Below are positions 14,556 through 21,193 of a stretch of DNA of 31,486 nt, one piece after another. How positions within the stretch are numbered: position 1 is the stretch's first letter; the number at the start of each line of letters is the position of its first letter. Both the position numbers and the translations under genes were made by a program. Source of the DNA: 39-52-133 sp041488395 (lineage in GTDB: Bacteria > Pseudomonadota > Gammaproteobacteria > Burkholderiales > Gallionellaceae); the NCBI GenBank assembly GCA_041488395.1, contig JBGPPE010000010.1:1-31486 (forward strand). Direction: 5' to 3'. The notes under the pieces are model-generated. The model saw nothing but the letters and a program-made list of their open reading frames with translations. It had not been told where the DNA came from and made no database searches.

Positions 14556-16592
14556 TCACCTCCTGTCCACTGCGGCCACGGCGGCGCGCAGGCGCGGCTC
14601 GCCGCCGGCAAGCGCCTGTGCCCGGGCGAGGTAATCCAGCACCGTTGCCACCAGGGTGCCGTGGCTCCAGGTCAGCGGGGAAACCGAAATGAACTCGCCG
14701 CTTTCCGGGTGCACCTGCTCCGGCAGCACCCCGGACGGCAGCGCCCGCTCTGCCACCCACAGCAGCAGCGGCAGGGCCAGCTCCAGTTCGTGCAGCTCGC
14801 GCGCCGCCGCGATGCGGCATTGCGCCAGCCACAGGGTGGTCACCACCCAGGGGTTGCCCGCCACCTCCTTGCCCTGCGCCCGGCGCTGGTATTCGTCGCC
14901 TTCGTAACGCGCCAGCCCGCCGCTGCCGCTTTTCAGCCACAAGCGCTCTTCGACGGCGCGGATGGTGCGCGCCACGCGCTCGTCGTGCGGGTCGTAACCG
15001 CCAAAAATCACCAGGCCGAGCAGGCTGGCATCGACGATGGTGTCGCGCATCTGCATGCCGTCCTCGCACACGATGCCGCGCGCGTAGCGCCCCTCGCGGG
15101 TGCAGTACAGGTGCTGCTCGAGCGCCGCCTGCACCGCCAGCGCGCCACTCAGGTAAGCGCTGGCGCGCTCTTCTTCCTGAAACAGGGCGGCCAGGCTGGA
15201 TGCCGCTTTCAGCCCGCCGATCACGGTCGCCGTGGTAAAGGTGAAGACGCCGCGCCGTTCCTCCCACAGGTCGAAGGAAGGCAGCGGCAGGCCGGTTTTC
15301 TCGTCGCGGAAATTCAGCAGGAAGTCGGCGGCACGTTCCACGAACGGGCTGTAGAAGGGGCGGATGGCCTCGATGTCGCGGTGGATCAGGTAATGCTGCC
15401 AGATCGCCCAGATCACCAGGGCGGTCTCGTCCTCCTGGATCGGCAGCACCATCTCCTCGTTCTCCAGCCAGGGTTGCCAGGAGCTGCCCACCGAGCCGTC
15501 CGGGTTGTACTTGTGCATGAGGAAGCCGGTATCGGCCAGGATGCTGGCGGAGTAATTGTAGTTGACCGCCTTCTGCGTGCAGAACTCAAGAAAGCGCCGG
15601 CTCAGGCTGCCGTAGCCGGCGCGGTCGAGCGCCTGGGCGACGATGGCGCCGTCGCGCGGCCACATGTAGCTGTAGGTGTCCTGGTTGAACTGGCGGATGT
15701 CGGTGTCGTTGGCGGCAATCACCGCGCCGCCGCGGTCGATCTGGGTGCGCAGGATCAGCAGGCTGCGCCGGTAGCATTCGGTCAGCTGCGCGGGCAGTGC
15801 GCCAAAATCGCGTTCACCCGCGGCCACCCAGTGGCGCCAGTAATCGATGTTGCGCTCGAGCAGGCGTTCCGCACCGATCTGGGTGACCAGCCGGTGCAGT
15901 GCCTCGACCTCGTGGTAACTCTCGCCCACCGCCAACCAGTAATGGCACAGCGCTTCCGCACCGGGAGCAAGCTGGAGGTCGATGCCGATCACCGAGTCCA
16001 CCGCGCCCTGGGCGATCGGGTTGCCGCCCAGCTGGCCGTTTTCCGCATCGCGCCAGGTGCCTTCCAGGCCGCGATGGCGCTTGGTGCCGGTGGCAAAATG
16101 GGTGACCCCGAGCGTGGTCTCGGTGGCGCAGCTCATCAGGAAATAACGCGGCCCCTTGTAGTGGATCAGGCAGGCATTCTTGGGGTCGAAAAAAACCGTG
16201 TCGCCGATCTCGTTTTCCAGCGCATTGATGTCGGCATGGAAAAACAGGCGCGGCGCCAGCGCCTGGCTGGAAAGGTTCTGCACGCGCACCCGGCGTATCA
16301 GGATGTTCTTTTCGTAGTCGATGGCATCGTTGAAATGCAGGCGCAGCGGCAGCTGCGCATGGGTTGCGGTGACCGCGGTGACCAGCGCGCCGGAAACATA
16401 GTCGCGCTGCAGCTTCCAGCTGTCGCGTCCCAGCCAGGAAAACTTTCCCTCCAGCCACACGCCCACCCGCCAAGGGTAGCCGAGCGCGTGATTTTCCTTA
16501 CCAACACGCGGATAGTAAAAATCGCGTATCTGGTAATCGAAATCATAAGCGGCGAGCAAAGTACCGTTACCGATAGGGAGATCGCGCGGCAT
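14556..16592 (-). CDS. Glycoside hydrolase family 15 (glucoamylase/trehalase-like)
   Basis: A 678-residue cytosolic enzyme of GH15, which removes glucose from alpha-glucans or cleaves trehalose by inversion. The N-terminal beta-sandwich (GNGTLLAAYDFDYQIRDFYYPRVG) is followed by an (alpha/alpha)6 barrel with YSYMWPRDGA (about 310), the general-acid region PSFDLWEERRGVFTF (Glu near 440), and the general-base region GVLPEQVHPESGE (Glu near 625) with SPLTWSHGT. No signal peptide is present, which suits intracellular glycogen or trehalose use. It is the first gene of the minus-strand run leading to the globin-coupled kinase; its stop lies within 5 bp of the kinase start. Substrate cannot be decided from sequence. 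Confidence 0.92.
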   Translation of the reverse strand: MPRDLPIGNGTLLAAYDFDYQIRDFYYPRVGKENHALGYPWRVGVWLEGKFSWLGRDSWKLQRDYVSGALVTAVTATHAQLPLRLHFNDAIDYEKNILIRRVRVQNLSSQALAPRLFFHADINALENEIGDTVFFDPKNACLIHYKGPRYFLMSCATETTLGVTHFATGTKRHRGLEGTWRDAENGQLGGNPIAQGAVDSVIGIDLQLAPGAEALCHYWLAVGESYHEVEALHRLVTQIGAERLLERNIDYWRHWVAAGERDFGALPAQLTECYRRSLLILRTQIDRGGAVIAANDTDIRQFNQDTYSYMWPRDGAIVAQALDRAGYGSLSRRFLEFCTQKAVNYNYSASILADTGFLMHKYNPDGSVGSSWQPWLENEEMVLPIQEDETALVIWAIWQHYLIHRDIEAIRPFYSPFVERAADFLLNFRDEKTGLPLPSFDLWEERRGVFTFTTATVIGGLKAASSLAALFQEEERASAYLSGALAVQAALEQHLYCTREGRYARGIVCEDGMQMRDTIVDASLLGLVIFGGYDPHDERVARTIRAVEERLWLKSGSGGLARYEGDEYQRRAQGKEVAGNPWVVTTLWLAQCRIAAARELHELELALPLLLWVAERALPSGVLPEQVHPESGEFISVSPLTWSHGTLVATVLDYLARAQALAGGEPRLRAAVAAVDRR

Positions 16593-16755
16593 GGACTCAA
16601 TCCCGGATTCATTTCAGTTTTGATTCGCCAGCCACGCGATAAGTTCATGAAAAATATTGGGCATGCCGGCTAACCTGCACTGGCTGTAGGTGCATTTGCA
16701 GCAGCCATACCCTGCCTGACAACTATGCCCGGCTGTCGCTGTCAAATTGTCTGAG

Positions 16756-16842
16756 TCAAGGATGCCCCGATTAAATCCGTTCGCCCTGAGCTTGTCGAAG
16801 GGCTCATTACACGAACGGAGGACTTAATCGGCGTTTCCCTAA
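16756..16842. mobile_element. MITE-like element M3
   Basis: Left end TCAAGGATGCCCCGATTAAA (from 16756) and the complement of the right end (TTAGGGAAACGCCGATTAAG, ending 16842) are related to the ends of M1 and M2. The 87-bp interior carries the dispersed repeat TTCGCCCTGAGCTTGTCGAA, also seen inverted and diverged at 23651. It fills part of the 284-bp gap between the divergent GH15 and phhB genes. Confidence 0.6.
16779..16802. repeat. Dispersed repeat (CTGAGCTTGTCGAAGGG type)
   Basis: GTTCGCCCTGAGCTTGTCGA then AGGG is a very common dispersed proteobacterial repeat. Here it is nested inside MITE M3. A second, diverged copy in inverse orientation is at 23651-23677. Confidence 0.7.
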
Positions 16843-16876
16843 TTGAAACCGCAGCTATTACACCCAGGAGGCAATC

Positions 16877-17221
16877 ATGGACACAGCACTCGCATGCGAC
16901 CTGACCACAAAAACCTGCAAGCCCTGCGAAGGCGGCACGCCCCCCATGGAACAAGCCGAAATCACGCGCATGCTGGCGGCGTTGAACCAATGGGAACAGG
17001 CGGGCAAGGAAATCGCCAGGACTTTCCGTTTCAAGAACTACTACGAGACCATGGCGTTCGTGAATGCCACGGCGTGGATATCGCATCGCGAAGACCACCA
17101 TCCCGATCTGGAAGTAGGCTACAACCAGTGCCGCGTGCGCTACTCCACCCATGCGGTGGGCGGGTTGTCGGAAAACGATTTCATTTGCGCCGCGAAGGTC
17201 GACAACCTGCTCAAGCTGTGA
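16877..17221 (+). CDS. phhB: 4a-hydroxytetrahydrobiopterin dehydratase
   Basis: A 114-residue cytosolic pterin-4a-carbinolamine dehydratase, which regenerates the pterin cofactor after aromatic amino-acid hydroxylation. The family signature is present: FRFKNYYETMAFVN, the catalytic HREDHHPDLEVGYNQCRVRY (with the adjacent His pair and preceding His) and THAVGGLSENDFICAAKVD. Length is typical. AGGAGG lies 6 nt before the ATG. No phenylalanine hydroxylase gene is in the window, so it may act alone or with a distant partner. An intrinsic terminator follows at 17275. It marks the edge of the cassette array. Confidence 0.95.
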   Translation: MDTALACDLTTKTCKPCEGGTPPMEQAEITRMLAALNQWEQAGKEIARTFRFKNYYETMAFVNATAWISHREDHHPDLEVGYNQCRVRYSTHAVGGLSENDFICAAKVDNLLKL

Positions 17222-17274
17222 TGTGGGTTCTGATTTAACGTGGTGCGAAGGGACGCTTTGATTGGCCCATAACA

Positions 17275-17309
17275 ACACCTCCGTTTGTGAGGGGGTGTCA
17301 ATTATTTTT
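17275..17309 (+). terminator. Intrinsic terminator after phhB
   Basis: ACACCTCC (17275-17282) pairs with GGGGGTGT (17291-17298; 8 bp with one G-T pair) around an 8-nt loop, followed by CAATTATTTTT on the plus strand. It lies 54 bp after the phhB stop. Confidence 0.6.
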
Positions 17310-17328
17310 GGGGAATGTTACAGGACCG

Positions 17329-17347
17329 ATTGAGCGCTGGGTTGAGC
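17329..17347 (-). other. attC half-site after the DUF2188 gene
   Basis: Read on the minus strand: GCTCAAC (fits RYYYAAC), a CCA spacer, then GCGCTCAAT. This is the R''-L'' layout of an attC site, 28 bp after the DUF2188 stop. I cannot find the matching L'-R' half, so this would be the decayed end of the array. Half-sites of this length can occur by chance. Confidence 0.35.
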
Positions 17348-17375
17348 GACTACTCGAAGAGTCTGTCGTTTGACC

Positions 17376-17594
17376 TTATGGTTTCCGCCACTTATCTGGA
17401 TTCCCTGCATTTGTATTTCTAACTCGCTCAACATGAATGGCTGCATTTGGATTTAATTCTTTTGCACGTTCAATTGCTTCCGCCTGCGTTAGCGCAACTG
17501 CACTAGCCCGTTCAGCATTTGGCTTCAGAACAGCATAACTACCATCTGGTCGATGTTCTATAAAGAGGTTGTTGCTATCTTTGTTATCGCTCAT
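17376..17594 (-). CDS. DUF2188 domain-containing protein
   Basis: A 72-residue soluble protein of the DUF2188 type: HRPDGSYAVLKPNAERASAVALTQAEAIERAKEL, then IHVERVRNTNAGNPDKWRKP. The family is small and of unknown function. AAAGGAG stands 6 nt before the ATG. An attC-like site lies about 80 bp upstream (17672) and a half-site follows the stop, so the gene fits the last cassette of the minus-strand array. The long leader before the ATG is unusual for a cassette. Confidence 0.8.
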   Translation of the reverse strand: MSDNKDSNNLFIEHRPDGSYAVLKPNAERASAVALTQAEAIERAKELNPNAAIHVERVRNTNAGNPDKWRKP

Positions 17595-17671
17595 GGTTAA
17601 CTCCTTTGATTAAGTCACTCTGTTACAAATAACTGCTTGTCACTGCATTTCACTTCAGAAAAACTTCTGTC

Positions 17672-17743
17672 ACCCAACGTGCGAATTCAGAGGGCGACAA
17701 AAAGCTACGCTTCTTGAAGATCCGCTGGAATGAAATGTTATGC
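17672..17743 (-). other. Candidate attC recombination site of the GNAT cassette
   Basis: On the minus strand it begins with GCATAAC (17743-17737), whose TAA is the stop codon of the GNAT gene, and ends with GTTGGGT (17678-17672, fits GTTRRRY). Inside, ATTCCAG (L'') pairs with CTGAAT (L') apart from one unpaired C, the extrahelical base expected in attC and on the expected side for a minus-strand cassette. Outer boxes are not fully complementary, which is normal when the next cassette supplies the last six bases. Confidence 0.55.
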
Positions 17744-18301
17744 GACATATGCTCTCCAATCCTCACGAGACAACCGATACAGACAGTGTTGCCGAAGTAA
17801 ACTACCTACGGGCACACTGGGATGCTCGAAGGTGGTAGCAGCCTCGCGCATGCCGAGCCGTTCCATAACCGCCCGCGACCTGGCATTGCGAATGGCGGCA
17901 AAGGACACGATTTCAGGCAAGCTGAGTAGCTCGAAACCAACATGAAGAGCCCCTCTTGCTGCTTCTAGAGCAAAACCCTTGCCCCAGTATTGAAAGGTGA
18001 GTCTCCAGCCAACTTCGACGCAAGGAGAGAACGGAAGCTCAGCAGACGGGATGTGCAGGCCGACAAACCCAATGAATTCGTTCGTATGCTTCAATTCGAC
18101 CGCCCAGAATCCCCAGCCACGCTCAGCGATAAGAGCTTGGCAACGGTCAGCCATTGCATCACTTGCAGCACGATCAAGCGTCGTGGGAAAGAACTCCATG
18201 ACCTTCGGGTCTGCGTTTAGCGCGGCGAAGGGTACACGGTCGGCTACACACCATTGGCGTAAACGCAGGCGATCTGTGTTGAAATAGATCAGCTCGGCCA
18301 T
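17738..18301 (-). CDS. GNAT N-acetyltransferase (RimJ/RimL type), cassette gene
   Basis: A 187-residue GNAT-fold acetyltransferase. It shows the N-terminal strand TDRLRLRQWCVAD, the middle segment GWGFWAVELKHTNEFIGFVGLH, the acetyl-CoA region VEVGWRLTFQYWGKGFALEAARGALHVGFE and the C-terminal SRAVMERLGM motif of RimJ/RimL-like enzymes. The substrate is unknown. The ATG at 18301 is where family similarity begins; the frame runs to 18346 but upstream codons overlap the cassette junction. No good ribosome-binding site is visible. A GTTATGC box (18334-18328) lies 26 bp upstream and an attC-like site overlaps the stop, so this is a mobile cassette. Confidence 0.85.
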   Translation of the reverse strand: MAELIYFNTDRLRLRQWCVADRVPFAALNADPKVMEFFPTTLDRAASDAMADRCQALIAERGWGFWAVELKHTNEFIGFVGLHIPSAELPFSPCVEVGWRLTFQYWGKGFALEAARGALHVGFELLSLPEIVSFAAIRNARSRAVMERLGMREAATTFEHPSVPVGSLLRQHCLYRLSREDWRAYVA

Positions 18302-18327
18302 TTTTTGCGGCGCTTGTTCATGACAAT

Positions 18328-18334
18328 GCATAAC
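18328..18334 (-). other. attC R'-like box upstream of the GNAT cassette
   Basis: GTTATGC on the minus strand, identical in complement to the GCATAAC that starts the GNAT attC. It is directly adjacent to element A (6 bp between), whose other side is the DUF3330 gene without a recognisable R''-L'' half. Only the right part of that attC seems to remain. Confidence 0.4.
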
Positions 18335-18340
18335 GTTTGG

Positions 18341-18412
18341 AAACATGAGGGGCAGGCCTTACGTTTGACACTCAACAATGAAAATGTGATTTGTAAGGCC
18401 TGCCCCTCGTGG
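18341..18412. repeat. Palindromic element, copy A
   Basis: Perfect 16-bp arms GAGGGGCAGGCCTTAC (18347-18362) and GTAAGGCCTGCCCCTC (18393-18408) flank a 30-nt centre containing CAACAATGAAAATGTGATTT. AAACAT precedes the left arm and GTGG follows the right arm. Copies B and E are nearly the same length and sequence. It stands between the DUF3330 and GNAT cassette genes. Confidence 0.88.
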
Positions 18413-18426
18413 CTCTAATCATGGTT

Positions 18427-18609
18427 CTATTTTTCATAACCATCAAGCTTTCCGCGCTTGCTCTTCCACTTTTCATAGCACTCCAGGCCGCAAAAGTGCA
18501 CAACGTAGTCCGTCGCTTCTGGAACTATGGCTTCGGTTATGGGCACTTCCTTCAGGCATATCTCGCATACGACGCGCTCCACTTCGACCGGCTTGTCACT
18601 TGTAGTCAT
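18427..18609 (-). CDS. DUF3330-like Cys-rich small protein, cassette gene
   Basis: A 60-residue protein with paired cysteines VVCEICLKEVP and HFCGLECYEKW, a treble-clef-like zinc-binding pattern. It resembles the DUF3330 proteins often found on integrons and mercury-type transposons; function is unknown. The ATG at 18609 is chosen because AAGGAGG lies 6 nt upstream; a TTG in frame at 18630 is part of a GTTGGAT box (18631-18625) that matches the attC R' consensus, so it is a cassette junction, not a start. Element A follows the stop after 12 bp. Confidence 0.82.
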   Translation of the reverse strand: MTTSDKPVEVERVVCEICLKEVPITEAIVPEATDYVVHFCGLECYEKWKSKRGKLDGYEK

Positions 18610-18690
18610 GGCTCCCTCCTTTTGATCCAACTAGCTCGTCCCTATCCCTAGCGGCGGTTGCGATGCGCGTTCGGTGACGCCAAACGCGAA

Positions 18691-18758
18691 AAACATGAGG
18701 GTCTTACATTTAACACTCAACAATGAAAATGTGATTTGTAAGGCCTGACCCTCGTGGT
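18691..18758. repeat. Palindromic element, copy B, inside a VOC gene
   Basis: Same layout as copies A and E, but the left arm has lost about 5 bp (GAGGGTCTTAC instead of GAGGGTCAGGCCTTAC) and has TAACACT in place of TGACACT. The right arm GTAAGGCCTGACCCTCGTGG is intact. It interrupts the VOC cassette gene after codon 47 or so, showing that the element inserts or causes rearrangement. Confidence 0.88.
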
Positions 18759-18905
18759 TTTACTCAATCCAGTGACGCCATCTGCCCAGTCTCCTTCGAC
18801 TGCGGCACGCCCCTCGAACTCTAGACCAAGTTCGGTGAAGAACTCAATGGCGGCATCAATGTCTTCCACCACGATGCCGACGTTGTCCATACGCTTGACC
18901 GTCAT
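18759..18905 (-). pseudogene. Truncated VOC (glyoxalase-like) cassette gene
   Basis: The first 47 codons (MTVKRMDNVGIVVEDIDAAI... to GDWADGVTGL) match the N-terminal half of a glyoxalase/bleomycin-resistance (VOC) domain, with the usual beta-alpha-beta start. Full VOC proteins are about 120-150 residues. After GVTGL the frame enters palindromic element B and ends in a chance stop at 18717; the C-terminal half is not seen on the other side of B. The gene starts 17 bp after the attC site at 18922, as expected for a cassette, and has a GGAGA ribosome-binding site. It is very likely non-functional. Confidence 0.85.
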
Positions 18906-18921
18906 GATGTCTCTCCTTGGC

Positions 18922-18979
18922 GTCTAACGTTCGCCATAACCGCCGCTTTTGCACGTCCGAGTTGATGGCGTTGTTAGAC
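18922..18979 (-). other. attC site of the DHFR-like cassette
   Basis: A 58-bp site with a complete attC layout on the minus strand: R'' GTCTAAC (18979-18973), spacer AAC, L'' GCCATCAAC, a 20-nt variable centre, L' GTTATGGC, spacer GAAC, and R' GTTAGAC (18928-18922). R'' and R' are perfectly complementary. L'' has one extra base (C) relative to L', the extrahelical base that IntI uses to set strand and orientation. It starts 22 bp after the stop of the DHFR-like gene and ends 17 bp before the VOC gene, exactly as for integron cassettes. Confidence 0.82.
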
Positions 18980-19001
18980 GAACCTGCTTGAGATGAGGCG
19001 C

Positions 19002-19553
19002 TCACACCATTCTCTGATAGCGCAGAATCACGCAGCCGGTCGAAAGCGGCCGTGTTTCGAGCAACTCAAGTTCTTGCGGTTTCAATCCGTCACTGAACAA
19101 AAGTCTGCCGTTGCCATGGATGACCGGCGCAATACCAAGGCGATATTCATCAAAGAGCCCCCCGTTCATAAGAGTCTTCGAGAGATTGGCGCTCCCGAAG
19201 ACGAATATGTTCCCATTTCCCTGTTGCTTCAGTCTGGTCACTTCCCCCGACACGTTATCCTTTACCAGTGTCGTATTGTTCCAGGTGGCCGTCTGAAGAG
19301 TGCGCGAACAGACCACCTTCGGAAGGCTGTTCATGTAGTCCGCAATTTTTCCTTGGGCTGACCGCCAATATGCGGCCATGCCCTCATATGTCACGCGCCC
19401 GAACACAAGCATGTCGGCCGATTCCAGTTGCTCAAGGGAGAATCGTTCGAGTTCTTCACCCCAAACTCGTTCGTGCCAGGGCAAGTCCCAGTTCTTCGCG
19501 CCCTCGAAGTAACCATCAAGGGTGATGAGATTCCACATGATCAATTTCCGCAT
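19002..19553 (-). CDS. Dihydrofolate reductase/RibD C-terminal family protein, cassette gene
   Basis: A 183-residue protein of the RibD-C/DHFR-like fold: MRKLIMWNLITLDGYFEGAK at the N-terminus, ADMLVFGRVTYEGMAAYW, SLPKVVCSRTL, the nucleotide-binding NIFVFGSANLSKTLM and LGIAPVIHGNGRLLF. Such proteins bind NADPH; the substrate is unknown and they are not usually true DHFR. AAGGGG precedes the ATG. An R' box GTTAGAC within a 32-bp repeat lies about 24 bp upstream and a full attC follows the stop, so this is the best-defined cassette in the array. Two paralogues of the same fold are at 23083 and 23695. Confidence 0.9.
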   Translation of the reverse strand: MRKLIMWNLITLDGYFEGAKNWDLPWHERVWGEELERFSLEQLESADMLVFGRVTYEGMAAYWRSAQGKIADYMNSLPKVVCSRTLQTATWNNTTLVKDNVSGEVTRLKQQGNGNIFVFGSANLSKTLMNGGLFDEYRLGIAPVIHGNGRLLFSDGLKPQELELLETRPLSTGCVILRYQRMV

Positions 19554-19576
19554 CGCGTGCCCCTTCCCTTCTTGTC

Positions 19577-19608
19577 GTCTAACTAAAATTAGAAAACATT
19601 TTTAACAT
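19577..19608. repeat. 32-bp repeat, copy 1 (cassette junction)
   Basis: Begins GTCTAACTAAAATTAGAAAA and ends CATTTTTAACAT; identical to 21805-21836. On the minus strand it ends with the attC R' box GTTAGAC. The TAA stop of the HNH gene lies inside it. It is shorter than any complete attC, so it may be the decayed end of one. Confidence 0.8.
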
Positions 19609-20108
19609 GTCACGACATTATCAAGCTCAACTTCTACTTTCCATATAACCCAAGCGATTGTTGAAGGGTTCAATCGGCCTTCGCCAAAGTGGACAATTGC
19701 CTCTTGCATATACTTCCGCATGGCGAACTCGATTCGAGCTTTCGATTGAGCATCATTTTCTAAAGTGGAAAAAGGCTTTCGCTTGAATATTACTTCAAAC
19801 TCATTAAGCCCTCGCTCGGTCCAATATGTGTCATAAAAAGGCGTTGCATGCGCTCTCAGCCAACACCACATAAACTTACTATCGGTTACGTTGGGAGCTT
19901 CACGGTGGCAGCGGCCACACAGTAGAACTAAATTTGAAGGCTCCTCAGATCCACCGCGCGAATCTGGAACAATATGACATCTTTCGAGTGCGCTCTTGTA
20001 TCCGCAGCGCCAACACCTTTCATGCGCTTCTGACCAATCTATTGAGAGGCCATATTCGCTTTCAGTTTCACACCAGTAATCGACGATCTGGGCGTGGGTT
20101 GTTTTCAT
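19602..20108 (-). CDS. HNH endonuclease, cassette gene
   Basis: A 168-residue soluble protein with an HNH nuclease core: zinc pair C32-x2-C35 (CWRCG), catalytic-type H45 in RCHIVPDSRGG, N59 in PSNLVLLC and C64-x2-C67-H68 (CGRCHRE). The fold cleaves DNA with a metal ion. The C-terminal part (EVIFKRKPFSTLENDAQSKARIEFAMRKYM) is unassigned. The role could be a restriction-type or phage-defence nuclease, or a homing-type function, but no methylase or immunity gene is adjacent. Element C ends about 8 bp before the ATG and no ribosome-binding site is visible, so the native 5' region may have been replaced. Confidence 0.85.
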   Translation of the reverse strand: MKTTHAQIVDYWCETESEYGLSIDWSEAHERCWRCGYKSALERCHIVPDSRGGSEEPSNLVLLCGRCHREAPNVTDSKFMWCWLRAHATPFYDTYWTERGLNEFEVIFKRKPFSTLENDAQSKARIEFAMRKYMQEAIVHFGEGRLNPSTIAWVIWKVEVELDNVVTC

Positions 20109-20116
20109 AGATTGTT

Positions 20117-20235
20117 ACATGAGGGTCAGACTGAAGTAACCCACATTCTCCAGACAGTTTAATTGTGAACACAGCAGCCAGCCTTTTCAAATTCAGCAGT
20201 GAAAATGTGATTTGTAAGGCCTGCCCTCGTGGTTC
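20117..20235. repeat. Palindromic element, copy C (long form)
   Basis: The left edge TTACATGAGGGTCAG and the right part GTGAAAATGTGATTTGTAAG plus GCCTGCCCTCGTGGTTC match the family, but the inner left arm is replaced by about 70 bp of unrelated sequence. Total length is 119 bp, so this is a longer variant or an element with a nested insertion. It lies between the HNH gene and the 166-residue gene. Confidence 0.75.
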
Positions 20236-20251
20236 CTGTTGGCTGCTGGGG

Positions 20252-20278
20252 CTGCGCGATGTTTTTTCGCACAGCCTC
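20252..20278. repeat. Hairpin downstream of the 166-residue gene
   Basis: GGCTGCGCG and CGCACAGCC pair (9 bp with one G-T pair) around ATGTTTTTT. On the minus strand it follows the stop of the 166-residue gene by about 15 bp, but the T/A run is in the loop, so it is not a standard terminator. It could be a diverged attC-like stem. Confidence 0.45.
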
Positions 20279-20292
20279 TCTTGACTGCCGAG

Positions 20293-20793
20293 CTAGCCAA
20301 AAATGCCACTAGGGAACGCATTTCGACTAACAACGATTTCTTTCCCTAAAATAATTTTTTTCTTACCGGGTACATTGACATATACCCGAAGACTTTTACC
20401 CTTTGGCACTGTGACGACGATAGTGTGAGTATCTTCGGTGTCGCCAAGCGCCTTTTCGCGTCTTGCGATTAGCTTAAGTAACTCAGAGTAAGGCAAGCAG
20501 CAAATCTCCCGATCCTTGACACATACCAAAGCGATGAATGTTTTCGGAGTGACCTTGGCGATTTTGGAAAGCTCTTTGATGTGGTCTATTGTGAAGGTGA
20601 AAATGTACTCCTGAAACCGTGGCGTGGGCTTGGTCGCGTACTTGAAGTAAACGGAAATATCATCGTTAATGCGGTATGCGACATGAATCGGCTTGCCATC
20701 CACCTTGAGAGCGTTAATCGCGGTGAACTGGGGATGCTCAGCGATCTGTGTGAGCGCAGCTCCGTGGTAAAGATGGTCGTCATGAATTTTCAT
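20293..20793 (-). CDS. Hypothetical cassette protein
   Basis: A 166-residue soluble protein I do not recognise. It has an N-terminal HGAALTQIAEHPQFTAIN segment, a central beta-rich part (HVAYRINDDISVYFKYATKP; YIFTFTIDHIKELSKIA) and a C-terminal beta-strand pair (HTIVVTVPKGKSLRVYVNVP). The central IALVCVKDREICCLPYSEL has three Cys. AAAGGAGGAAGC immediately before the ATG is a strong ribosome-binding site. It is flanked by remnants of the palindromic element on both sides (C and D), as the other array genes are, so it is probably a cassette gene. Function is unknown. Confidence 0.75.
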   Translation of the reverse strand: MKIHDDHLYHGAALTQIAEHPQFTAINALKVDGKPIHVAYRINDDISVYFKYATKPTPRFQEYIFTFTIDHIKELSKIAKVTPKTFIALVCVKDREICCLPYSELLKLIARREKALGDTEDTHTIVVTVPKGKSLRVYVNVPGKKKIILGKEIVVSRNAFPSGIFG

Positions 20794-20833
20794 TGCTTCC
20801 TCCTTTGGTGAAGTTATGGGTAAGCCGGGTTAC

Positions 20834-20855
20834 CTCATCCTGCCCCTCGTGGTTC
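20834..20855. repeat. Palindromic element remnant D
   Basis: Only the outer part remains: CTCAT, then CTGCCCCTCGTGGTTC (20840-20855), which matches the right end of copies C and E. The arms and centre are deleted. Its orientation is the same as the other copies. Confidence 0.6.
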
Positions 20856-20874
20856 GATTTGGTTAGCTTGCGTG

Positions 20875-21120
20875 TTACTCGGCGACAAAATGTTGAACAT
20901 CAAAATCCATTGGAACTTTACCAAACTTGGAAAAAATAACCGAATGATTGGGGTCTTTAAAAACGTCTTTCTTGCTATTGAAGAACTCCATGTCGTACCA
21001 AGCCACCCCAAAGCTTAGCGTCATGTTGTAGACGGATACCAACTGCCAGTCGTAAGGCCCGTGCGGACTAAGCGCAAGCCGCTCATCTGACTCCTGTAAT
21101 GTTTTTACACATTTTTGGAA
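20875..21120 (-). pseudogene. 5'-truncated cassette gene
   Basis: An open frame of about 82 codons ends with TAA at 20875 and gives TLQESDERLALSPHGPYDWQ, then a Trp/Tyr/Phe-rich body and the tail KVPMDFDVQHFVAE. It has no start codon or ribosome-binding site: its upstream end runs straight into palindromic element E. The coding character (aromatic-rich, no internal stops, natural-looking C-terminus) indicates a real gene that lost its 5' part. I do not recognise the family. On the 3' side AAGCTAACC is weakly attC-like, followed by remnant D. Confidence 0.65.
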
Positions 21121-21193
21121 ACATGAGGGTCAGGCCTTACATTTGACACTCAACAATGAAAATGTAATTTGTAAAGCCTGACCCTCGTGGTTC
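21117..21193. repeat. Palindromic element, copy E
   Basis: Left arm GAGGGTCAGGCCTTACATTT and right arm GTAAAGCCTGACCCTC pair with one mismatch. The centre CAACAATGAAAATGTAATTT matches copies A and B. The left flank GGAAACAT is shared with A and the right flank GTGGTTC with C and D. On the minus strand it lies directly after an attC R''-L'' half (21194-21211) and cuts off the 5' end of the next gene. Confidence 0.88.

Noticed and set aside
13328..14692. A 454-codon plus-strand open frame opposite the globin-coupled kinase
   Set aside because: It is a shadow of a gene with complete globin, HisKA and HATPase motifs.
14550..16673. A 707-codon plus-strand open frame opposite the GH15 gene
   Set aside because: It is antisense to a gene with clear GH15 motifs, has a low-complexity Gly/Gln/Val/His-rich composition typical of a shadow frame, and shows no domain.
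19577..19608. The 32-bp repeat as a complete attC site
   Set aside because: Only the R' box GTTAGAC is convincing. The candidate R'' (TTCTAAT) is mismatched and the distance is too short for inner boxes and loop.
20252..20278. Hairpin as an intrinsic terminator of the 166-residue gene
   Set aside because: The T/A run lies in the loop, not after the stem, on both strands.
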